Assembly (NCBI GenBank): GCA_034004605.1
Contig: JAVEWJ010000001.1
Coordinates: 609,800 to 673,799, forward strand
Direction: 5' to 3'
DNA: 64,000 bases
Origin: JAVEWJ01 sp034004605
GTDB lineage: Bacteria; Patescibacteriota; Gracilibacteria; UBA1369; LOWO2-01-FULL-3
How positions within the stretch are numbered: the first letter of the stretch is position 1; every line of letters begins with the position of its first letter. This document shows, one piece after another, positions 44,816-56,800 of this stretch. The notes beneath the pieces were generated by a model. It did no database searches. It was not told where the DNA came from and saw only the letters and a program-made list of their open reading frames with translations. Position numbers and translations under genes: made by a program.

Positions 44816-47800
44816 TTGAATACGAATATAAATAAAAATTTAAAAAATACTATTTTTTTCGAAAATCGAATGATTTTTAAGGATTTAAATTCGTTTAAAG
44901 AAACTTTTTCCGGAGGGCTTGAAAAACCAAGTGATTCAAATGAAAAGCAAACCGAGATTTCCAAATTAATTTCAAATACCGAAATTTTTTCTAAAAATTT
45001 GGATACTGTATTAGGTCAAGTTTTTAATGCTTCAGAAAAAGAAAAATCTTTTGCCAAAGGTCTTACGAAGGGGTTTAATTCTTTGAATTCTTTTTATTTG
45101 GGAGAGACTTTGAAAAGTATTGATCCTGATTTTACCCATGAATATTTGATAAAAATGTCGGATTCAGCTGTGAATATTATTTTGAATTATCTTGATCATA
45201 AAAATCAAAATGGACAGTTTCCCGATTCAAATAAGGCGATGGATTCGCTCGCGGACTTGATTTCTGAAAATGATAAAATCCGACAAAAAATTAGTGTTTT
45301 TGATGATTTTTTTACAGTCCAAAAGGTTGGGACAGGAATTTTTCAAGAATATTTAACTGAAAATACGCTTAAAGATTTTGTTTCGAAAGGAGACCAAGGC
45401 GCTCTTGAAAAGATGAATAATTTTTTGAACTCAGCTTTTGATTACGATTTAGAAGCAAAAAAATATTTTTTGAATGAAGATGATTTTGTGAAGCAAATTT
45501 TATCTAAAGAATTTACAAATCTTTGTGTCGGAGACATCTCAACCTTGGATTTTTCTTTAAATAATTTGAATTCATATTTGGATTTATATAATAAAATTAC
45601 AAAAAATACAGATTTTTTAAGGAAAAATTTTGATTATGGAAAGGCTTCAAATGTTCAAAAAATTTCTTATCTTCTTAAAACCAATAAAGTTTCAACAGGG
45701 GAATTTTTAAATGTTTGGAAATCTGCAGTTAGCCAATATGGTACTGAAAATTTAAGGGTGGAAAAGTTTGAAAAAAACCTTCTTTTTGTGACTGAAAATT
45801 TGTTTAGAAAAGATAAAGAAGTCGTAAGGGATTATGCAAATATTCATTTAAGTAAAATGATCACCGATTTAAGTGAACGTTTTAATTTTGTACTTAATGA
45901 AAAAGAGTTGATGGATGCTTTTTCTAAGGTGAATCTTTCCAAAATTTTGAAAAATCCGGAGAATATTTCAAAGAGAAATGTTGATCTGGAGGAGTTTTAT
46001 CTTTCAAATTTGTCAAAACGATTTTCGGATTTATTTTCTTTATGTGATAATAATCCGTTTTTAGATTTATATTTGAAGGGAAGTCCTTTATTAAAGGAGG
46101 AACTGGCCTCTTCCATATTTGAAATTTCTGTGTCTGGGAATATTTCGAAGTCTTTAAAAATTTTTGATGGTTTTCGTGAAAAATTATTTTTCGCCAAGGA
46201 TTTTTCGGAAAAGATAAGGCGATTTTTCCCAAATATTTCCCCCGAAGATACGTTTAAGCTTGTGGCTTATTATCGAGACAATTTAGGGATGGGTTTACAT
46301 GATTTGGATAGTTATTTTGAGAAATTTCTTTCTGAAAGAAATGAACTTATTCTTCAAAAAGAAGATTTGGATTCCCCCGATGTCCTAAATTTTTTGGCTT
46401 TCGATTTGATTCCTTCAATTTCAGAGAATTCATTGGACAGAGAGAAACAGTTAAAAGTTTTTGCCGATAATTTGTTTTATAAAAAACAAGAACAATTATC
46501 TGAAAAATATCTAAAGCTTGGAAAAGAACTTTCCGAATTTGAAGCTAAGCGAAATTTTGTTTTAAATTCTGAAAAATTTGTAAGTGTTCAAAAGAAAAAG
46601 GAAGCTTTGGCAAGTGTGGACAAAAATCTTTACGAAAAGAAAAAGGAAGCTTTTGATGTTTATTACTCTATGACTTATGTGCTTCCGGTTTGCGATGATG
46701 TTGTTCAGAGGTATGTTGCGAAATCTGAGGTCGTTAAAAATAAAAATCATGAGGAGGTAAGCAATGTAATAAACGAAATATATGGACTTTCTGATAGTAG
46801 TGCCCTTCGTGAATTTTCCGTTTCAGAACAACTTGGCGAAATTTTGTCTATTTCACAACTCGAAAGTGTCGAAATAAATTATTTGATTTCACAAAACTCA
46901 ATTGGTGAATCAATGGTTGGGTTTGAGGATTCTACAAAGGAATCACAGCTTAAAACCAGCTGGGGGCTTTATTTGGACTTGGGCTATGTGAGCGAATCAG
47001 GAGCAAAAGTAATTTATGAGGATATGTCGAAAAAAACCAATGATTTGGTTGAGCTTTCGGGCAGATTAAATGAAATTCTAAATTCCGATGAATATTTGAA
47101 ATTATTTGAACAAATATCTTCCTATAAGGATATAAGCGAGGTTCCTGATGACCTTAAAAATGAAATTGGATCAAAACTTGGCAGATATTTGTTGCTTGCT
47201 AAAAATTATAGAGAAGTACAGTCTAAACTTCTCGGAATTGTATATACCGATGAGCTTCTTAAGAAAGGAGTTTTAAGCGGTGAGGAACTTAAAAAACATG
47301 AGAAATGGGTTTCTGATATTAAAAATAATGATTTTCAGGCGAGTGAGAAAATTGGAATAGTGAATTCGTTTTTGAATATTTCCGCTCCTCAGGAGGAGAA
47401 TTTGGATGATAAGGCTTTGACCGGTGTAAACGATAAGCTTATTGCCGGACTTTTCGAAAAGGAAGTATCGGATTTTTCATCACGCACGGATCATCTTGTT
47501 TCAATGCAATCCGTTATTGAAAGCGAACAAAAAGAGATGAGTAAGCTTAGTACTATAGAGGAGATGATTCAGTATAATTTTCCGAGAAGGCTTACAAATT
47601 CAATGAACGAAATGGCCGATTCTATGGAACGATTTCGTGGAAGCCTTGAAGATACGAAGGCTAGACTTGAGGATTTTAAGAAAAATCCTGACACGATGCT
47701 TGAAAAATATAATATGCGCCCGGAATTTAAGGATGCTTTTTTAAGGAGAATCGATCTTATTGTAGGAAATATAGATGAATATTTGAATTCCGAAAAATCG

Positions 47801-50800
47801 CCTGTAAATAAAGAAAAAATCAAAATCTTAAGAGATACAAGCGCAAATATTTTGGATAATTACAATAAGAATCTTGATGCGAAATTTAATGAAAATGTGG
47901 CGCAGGCAATTATTTTGGTGACTGCTGTTGCTGGTGGTGTGGCTTTTGCTGGTGCCGGAAATGCGATTTTTGGTGCGGCAAGAGTTTCGATGTCCAAGCT
48001 TCTTACCTCCACGGCAGCAAATGCAGCATTTACCGCTACTGAATTTGCAACGACTACTGCACTTATGTCAGCAGGAGGTGTAATTGGAAGCAGAGTGGCT
48101 ATGGTTGGTACAAATTTCGCCGGCCTTACGAATTATGATATGAATAAGGTTTTTGATCCGCAGGCTATGGGAAAAGAATTTTTGGTTGGATGGGGAATAT
48201 CGGTTGCTGCAATTGGTGCCGGAAGGGTTCTCGGTGGTACTTTCTCAAAGTTTGCTTCGGCATCAAAATCTTTAACTGAGGCAGATACGATTTTATTGAG
48301 GGAAACATTGGAGTCAGGTGCTGAAAAAAGTATTATCAAAGAAATTGCTGAGGAAACGGGAGAAGAGGTGGCAGAAGATGTTGTTGAGAAGGTTGGAAAT
48401 AAGTTTGGAGGATTTGGAAATGTTGCAAGTTTTTTACTTTCCACGGCCTTTGCGACAAGTCTAAATCGTCGTTCCCTAATAACTCAAGGGAAAAATGGCG
48501 AACTTATATATGATGCGAAATCTCCGCAGGAGTTTGCTCAGATGATTGAGCAGTCCGGACTTGAAAGTGTAAAAGTTCATGATTTTAATCCCGATACTGG
48601 AGAGGTGAATCTTGAATTTAAGGATATGAAAACGGGAGAAGTGAGTATTGTTCCTCTTCAGAATAAATATCTTGAAAGTAAATTTTCTTCCTCAAAGAAA
48701 ACGGATACAAGCTTATCAGAGGTGAGTTCGCCTGAAATTGAAGGTAAGGAAGGGGGATTGGAAGAAGCAAAAGAGAAGGCGAAAATTGCTGAACAATCTT
48801 CTTCCGAGGTCGAGCTTCCAAATACATCTACTGTATTTAAGGTGTCCGATTTGCCGAAACATATGAGAGATTTGATTCATCTTAATAAAGACATGGTTTC
48901 GGGGGATTCAGAAATTGCGAAAGAGATGGTTTCGATTGTGATTCAAACTCAGAAAAACGGTGGTCCGTTTGCGATTGATGTTTTGAGTAGTTTGAAAGTT
49001 GCATATGGAAATGACTTGGAAAAAATGAAATTTTTTTCCGGAGAAATTGTTCGCTTGTCTAAAAAGGGTGAACTTTTTGTAATGCCGATGACATTTGCTC
49101 CAAAACTTTTCGTCGGAAATTTGGAATTTATAAAACGAGTTTCTGAATTCATAGAAAACGATCCAAAGGGTCGAGATTTTGTTTTGTTAAAAAAATTTAG
49201 TGAATTTTCACACTTGGCAAATGGAGATTTCGAAAAGTTTAAAGAATCTTTTTCGGTTTTGGCCGAAATAAAAAATAGAAAAACTCAAAGAGATTTTGAT
49301 TTGTTTGTAGGCCTTGCTCTGGGCCTTGAATTCGATTTTTCTGATTTTGTAAAATATGGAAATGATTTGCTTTCCGGAAAAGATTCTTCTAAATTTTTTG
49401 AATCTTTGGAGATGTTTGATTCCACTTTATCCCCGGGGTATAGGTATGAACTTGCGGTGAATGGGGAAAATTATATTTCCATCGATGGTGATTTATATGA
49501 AATCATTCCGTATGAAAACTCGCTTTTTATTCGCTCAGTCGAAAACGATGTATTGGCTGAAAGAAGCGCTTTTGTTTCTGAAGATGTTGTTGAAATGGTT
49601 TTGCCGGCTTCGGAGTCAGTCTTTGAAATTGGAAATAGGATTGATGTTTTTAATAAAAATTTAGGAGAAAAAAAGAGTGACAAACAATCCGAAGGTCTTG
49701 ATTCTACATATAAAGCGAAAATTCGGAAAAATGGAGATAGCGTTTCTATTGAATTAGGTACTCAATTTTCTGAAAAAAAATATTCTTTAGATACTGAAGA
49801 CCTGTCTGGTGATTCTCAATTTACAATTAAAAAAACATTAAGCTTGTCTATTGGGGAGGCTTCTTATGTGGCTCTTGGTACGGAAAAAGCTTTTTATAGG
49901 ATTTCTTATGATGGAGAAAAAGTGAATTTTCAAGTTGTTGAAAATGAAAATTTTTCAGCTATTGGAGCGACTCATTCAAGTGAAAAAGTTTTTATAAAAA
50001 ATGGAAATTATTTTCGGCTTCAATATGATTATAATACGTATTTATCTAGTAGAAAAATATTCTTTGAGGCGAGAAAAGATTCAAATTCGAGTTATGAGCT
50101 TGTTGCGAAAGAAAAAAATGAATTTTTCGATTATCCTATTTTGTCCGATGATATTGTTCGTGGGACAGACATGGATCAAAGATTTTCAAAAGTTGCAAAA
50201 TATACAGGAGATCATCTCCAAGAAAATACGGATTATAGTTTTGATTTGGATGAAAATGAAGAAATATTTGTCACTTTGGATGATTATAGTGAAAATGCAA
50301 TAATTAAAATTCAAAGGAATGGAGATTTCTTTGTTGTTTCATCAATGAAAAAAGATGTTTTTACTGATATAAAGACTTTGAAAGCGGGAACCACTGTGAA
50401 ATTGTCTGAATTATTAGGAAAAAAGGTGTTGGCTTCCAAAACAGATTTATCTTTGTCTTTCGAGAATGGAAAAGTGAAGATGAATTATTTGAGTGAACAA
50501 ACGGTTGAAGAAAGAAAAACAAATAGCAAAATGATTCGTGTCTTTTCCGACTATAGTGATAGTGAATCGAATCGAAGGTTGCAATCGGTTTATATATCTC
50601 ATGCTAAGAATCAAAAGAATAGTTTTGGATGGAAAGAGCAAAAATTTCCGAATTGGAGTACTATAAATGATGATACTTATAAAGAAGCAATTGTTGGTGA
50701 GCGAATTTTTAAGATGGATGTTCCTATTGGTCTTTCTTTTTCGGATGAGTTGCAATATATCCCTATTAATGGTGTAATTAAAAATCATGGAGATACTTTA

Positions 50801-53800
50801 TTATATATAGAAAATGGAAATCCGAAACCTTTTATTTTAAATAAAGAAAATCCTTCTCATTCTTTGAAGAATGGTGTCGTTATAAGATTTTATGATTTCG
50901 GTTTAGTAGGTATAGAAGCTGGAAATAATTTTAAAGGCACACTTAGAGTTACTAATAACAAAGCTAAATTAGTGGAGTTTAAGAAATCTCTTGTTAGGGA
51001 TAAACCGCCTGAAGCGAGTTGGTTTACGGGTGGTTCGGAAAAAGTTTCGGATAAACCTGGAAAAGATTCGGGGACGGCTGTTGGTTCGGAGAAAGTTTCG
51101 GATAAACCTGGAAAAGATTTGGGGATGACTGGTGGTTCGGCAAAAGTTACTGATAATTCTGTAAAAGATTTGGGGACGGCGGTTGGTTATACTGATATTG
51201 CAAACAAAAGTGAAGTTGCTGATTTTTTTCAAGAGGGTTTAAGTGAAGGAAAAAACAAACAATTAGAACAAAATACACAAAATTCAAACCCTAATTCTAC
51301 CGGTGAAAATATCGGAAATGACGCTTCAAAATCGAACAATCTTGGAGTTGGTATGTCTTTTAAATCTGATGTTACAGGTGTCTTTTCTGATACATCTCGT
51401 TTGGCGGAATTGGAAAGACAATCTTTAGAGGGAGAGGTAGAATCTGCGTCCAGTGCTGATGATGTGGTTTCAACTGAGCCTTCCGTAAGTCAGGCCTTTA
51501 AGGCTGATGCAACTAATGTGGTTTTAGATTCCCAAAAATACTATGTCAAAGATGATTCATTAGAGGGAGAGGTAGAATCTGCGCCCAGTGTTGATAATGT
51601 GGTTGCAATTAAGCCTTCCGTAAGTCAGGCCTTTAAGGCTGATGCAACTAATGTGGTCTTAGATTCCCAAAAATACTATGTCAAAGATGATTCCGGAAGT
51701 GATTTGGGTTTTGAGGGAGGGCTTAAGGCCAGTGCTTCAATGGGCTCGGATTTTGTTAGACAAAAAACATTGAAGATGGATGAAGGGGAGGCAAAAGTTT
51801 TAGTTGAAGAAGGTTTTTCGGATATTCGTTTTAACAATGAATTTGTCTTGCTTTCGGAATTGGTCCCTTTGTCAAAGAATGAGCCAATAGAGATTAAAAT
51901 AGAAGACTTAGTTTATGTTGTTGAGATAGATCAAACCGCAGTTCAACTTAAGACCACAAAAAATGGTGAGTACTTAGTGGTACAAAGTGATGATGGTTTT
52001 TCTCGAATGATAAAAAAAGGAGAAAAAGTTCTCTATGGATTTGATTTGTTAGTTGAATATGAATCTGATGGTTATGTGAAAATCACTCAAGAATCCGATA
52101 GAACAGTAACTCTTGGTGAGTATGTGAAAAAGGATCAAAAATATAAAGATTTTATTGCGCAGAGACTTGAAAATCAGGGTATTAAGGAAGAAGCATTGAA
52201 TGATTTTCAGGTTGAATTTGATCAAAATGGAGATGTTATAGGTTTTTCTCTTCCGAAAGAAGTAATGGAAGTGTTAAATCCCAAGGTTTCACCTGAAAGA
52301 AAAGCTGTTTTGCGTGAAGCACGTAAGCGCGAATATGCAAGAAGGGCACAAAAGAAAATAATTGATTCCGAAAATACTCATTTGAATAAATATTACGACA
52401 CCTCTTATCGAGATGAGGTAAAACGAATTAATCGAAATCCGGTTCAAATATCCGAGAAAGTTTTACCTCAAGGGACAACAGCGGAAATAAATTTGTCCGA
52501 AGGGCTAACGAGAATTCAATTTGGAATTGTTTCTTATCTTAGTCTTAAAAAAACTCCATATTCGGAGTTTTTATTCTTTGAGACTTCTACGGGTGAAAAA
52601 TTTCATATCAAGAAAGGTCAATCTATAATAATCGGAAGTGACATAAGTACGGGCTTAAATTCTTTGTTTTATGAGATTGGAACTAGAGAACAAGGAGTGT
52701 CAGGTAGTCATTTTGAAATTAGTCTTGATATGGAAGGTCGTGTTCATATCGATGTTTTGTCAAGAAATGGAGTTGAAGTAGAATCTTTGTCTGAAGATAA
52801 AAGCGCCGGATATGCAAGAGAAATTCGACCGCAAGATTTAATCGGAGGACTTAAGGCAAGTGCTCACATGGATTCTCAAATATCGGGGGAGTCGGTTGTT
52901 GAAGTTGAATCAAAGCTGGAGCCGAATATTGTCGATGATCTTGGGGTTATTGAAGAAACCGAAGAGTTTAAGTATAGAGAGGCTCAGAAAAGTCTTTCTG
53001 GTTTTATGGATAAGTTTTCAAAAATCTCCAGTGATGAGATGGTAAAATTGGCTAAAAAAAGTCCTGAAGAAATTTTGGCATCGATGAGTTTGCAGCTTGG
53101 GGCTCCAGAGATGGCGTTTGCTTTGAATTTTATTGAGGCTTACACTAAACAAATGAATTTTGTTCTTTCTTTGCTTAATAATCCTGTTTTAAGAGAAGAA
53201 TTAAAACAAGATATTTTAAAATTGACTTTATCAAAAAATAAAAATTTTGAAGATGAGGTTAAGTTTATCAGGGGTGTCGAGGGTAATTTGGGACATGTGT
53301 TTTTACTTTTAAGTGATGCCGATTTTAGGAATTTTGCAGGTAATAATAATAGTGTAAATGCACTCAATCTTGATATCGGTTTTAGAGATTTGCCGGCTGG
53401 AAATATTACGGTCATACGTGAGAGTTATTTTGAAACTTTAAGCCGGGATAAACAAAAAAAATTACTTCAGCATGAGGCGTTTCATGGTGTTGAAAAATTA
53501 TTTCAGTCCGCTCGAAGTAGATATTTGTCGGAAGATTTACTTGCGGAACGTGAGTTTTTGCAGGCGATTGAAAACCACGAAGAAGGTATTTATTCTTACA
53601 GTCAATTTGCCTCATATTTGGAACATATTTTTATGGGGCAACGGTTTGAGTTGCAAAGTGAAATTGGCGCTTATCTTCAAGAAGGAAAATCAGTACAATT
53701 TATTGAAGCAAATCTTTCGAAAAACTATGGTTCAAATTTAATAGAGGCTTTAAAAAGAATAGATAGCTTACATGAAAGTGATTTTGAGGCGCGAAAATTA

Positions 53801-56800
53801 AAAAATGATTTGAAAGAAAAATATTTTGAGCTTATGACTTCTTATTCTCGGGATTTAAAGCTTTATGTTGAAGCCGGTGCAAAAATTTATAATCTTGCTA
53901 AATCCGTGAATCCTTTGCTCTTGGTTCCTGTGATTGAGTGGGCGGACTATATTACTTATCTTGAGCTTAAATCCAGCGATTTAGAAACCCGAAAAAAAGC
54001 GCAAGCGAAGTTTTTGGTTGATTTTGCACGGGAGCAAGATGTTCAAATTTTGGATGATAGTATGGTTAAAAGAGTGGTTGATGAAGATGAAATGCGAATA
54101 AGAGCGGAAGAGTTAAATAATGAGGAGAGAATGTTGAATGAAGAAAGAGAGAATGAGTATAAAATTGCTGAGATGAGAAAAATGGCGAAGTCTTTGAATC
54201 AAGAAGAATCAAGATTGAAATTTAAAGAGAAACTATATTATTTTAAGGAGACCTATCAGGATTTTGAGGAATCATTATTCGTAGATGTAAATTTTTCCTC
54301 TGCCGAAAAATTAAACGACTATCTTGATGAGTTAAAAGGCAGGTTTGAAAAGTTGGAGGGAAAATTTAAAGATTTGGTGCAGTCTGATTCTTCTATGTTT
54401 TTCTCGGAAAAAGAAATGGTGGATTTGCTCAGGGATTTTGCAAAATTAAAGGCGGAGCTTGGAAAGAAAACAATATTTGAAATTAGAAAGTTTGAAAATG
54501 CGGCTAGGATGCAAGGTGGTTTCATTGATGCTTTGTCTGAAGGTGATTTAAAGCCGGATTTTGATTTACCTCTAAAAATTGAGACGGAGGTTGAATCAGC
54601 TTTAGAGGAGCAGGGTGCGCTTGATGTAAAAGCAGAAAACGAATTTGAAAGTTGGCAGAAAAATGCTGATAATTTTAATCGAAGCGAAGAGCAAATCAGG
54701 GAAAAAAATGAGCAAAAATATAGACAAATTGAGTTGGAAAAAAAGGTTTCAGAATTAAAAAAACTTGAAAGAATGCTCGTGGTTTTTAATTCCAGACTGC
54801 TAGCTGTGAAAAATTTAGCAAGGGAAATTTCAAGCTCACTTAAACAAAATCGGGATTTTGAGAATTTGGGAGAAATTGAAGCTTTCGAAAATCAAATAGC
54901 TGTTAAGTTAAGTCTCATTAATGATCAATTATCAGTACTTCAAGAAAAAAATTCTACAGGATTTTTGGATACCGATACATTGCTTTCTTTGACTCAAATG
55001 CGTGAAAGGCTTGAGAGTGAAGTAAAAGAATATTTTTCTTTTCATAAAACGAAAATTTCATCTGCACTATCTTTTGTGGAAAGTCCAACGCTTGTTTCCG
55101 ATAATGCCTTTGAAGAAGTTCAGTCCGTAAACGTTTCTTCAGAGTTGTCAAATTCTTTAGATTCTTCAGGAATTACAGTTATTCAAAGCTCTTCAATTAT
55201 TTCGGAAACTGTAGATGTTGCGCTTAATAATTCAGTATCAAAGGAGTCGGAAATGCTTTTATCGATTGAGTCGGACTCAGTAGAGAGAACACTTTATGGG
55301 ACTGAGAAATTGTCTTCCTTTGTCGATTCCGTATATGGTTTACTCAAACGAGAATCTTCCTTGTCTGAATCTGTTCAAGCCAATATGGGTGTTTTACGGG
55401 AATCGGTTTCTTCTCCTTTTATTACATTTTTTCAATTGGCGAATTTTGAAAAAGCTTTAAAAGAGATTTCCGAAGTATATCCTAGAAAATCTTATAATAG
55501 AATTTTTGATTACATTGATAAATTGAAAGCAGAAAAATCTCCTTTACTTATGGAGCTTATGGAAGTCCTGAATGCGGGGAAATCAGATTTCTTAACCGGG
55601 TTTTCCTTACCTTCTTCCGAAGTTATGGCAGGTCTTGACAAAGAAAATGCTTTTATTGATTTCCGATCTCGAGAAACTGAGCTCGGATACAAAAAAACTT
55701 TGGAGTCGGAAGGTTCTTTTGATAGACCGGAGGGGCTTTATGATTTTGATTTTAAATTTTCCAATTCGTTATTACTTAATTTACCTTCAGGTGAAAAAGT
55801 GAAAATTTTAAAATCTCCCAATACGACTGTTGACCTTTCGGGTTTTGTTAATACCTTGAAAGAACGATTTTCTGGTGAATCCGAGGCTGATACTAAAACG
55901 CTAGAATTGATACAAAATTATTTTTTAAAATTTAATCTTAAAAGAACTATTCAAGATATATCTCAGATGTATGTTGATTTGGAAGGTATGAATATAGAAG
56001 GAGTTGATTTCAATACGGTAGACCTGGTTCTTGATGCTCTTTGGCACGAGGTTAATAATACTCCCGCAACATTGCTAGTTGTCTCAAATGGGTTTGTTCG
56101 TATCCTTCTGCCTGGTGAAGAATTGGTTTTTGTGAATTCGGAAATTGATAAAACAAAAAAAGTAAATTCTACTGCGGTATCGTTAAAATTAGATAATGAA
56201 AATAAATTATCGATCGGGCTTAGATCCCTTGATTCAAATGGGTTTTTTAAATTCCGAGCTGAAAAAACACCTGATGTTGTTTCGGTTATACGGACTCTTT
56301 CGAAGGATTCCAAATATCCCGGCTTTGATAAGCCAGTAACAGTCCTGAGCGATTGGATAACAAAAAAATTAGTTGTTGGAATGACCAACACTTTCATTCC
56401 TTCAAAGGACGGACATCCATTTACTCGTCAGAAACTTGAACAAGTGTTAAAAGAATCATCCGAGAATGCTACGGAAAATAAAGCTCAAACAGAAAATGAA
56501 ACTATAGGAGTAGCGAATAATCAAACGGATAGTTTAAAAGTAAATACAGTCGATGGTAATAATACCCAAATTTTAGTAGATAATAATGTTAATCTTGGCT
56601 CGGAAAATCTTGGTGTCTCGGAGGGAGAAACGGTAACTTTAGAGGTTAAAGGTGATGGAAATAATGAATTCCAAAAGAACGAAACGCCTACAGTTAATGT
56701 TAAGATTTCAAATTCAAATTCTACTTTTGATGAGCGTGGGGATACCGATATAGGTTTGCCAATAAATTCAAGTCCAGTTCAAGATGTCGTCGCTGTCGAT

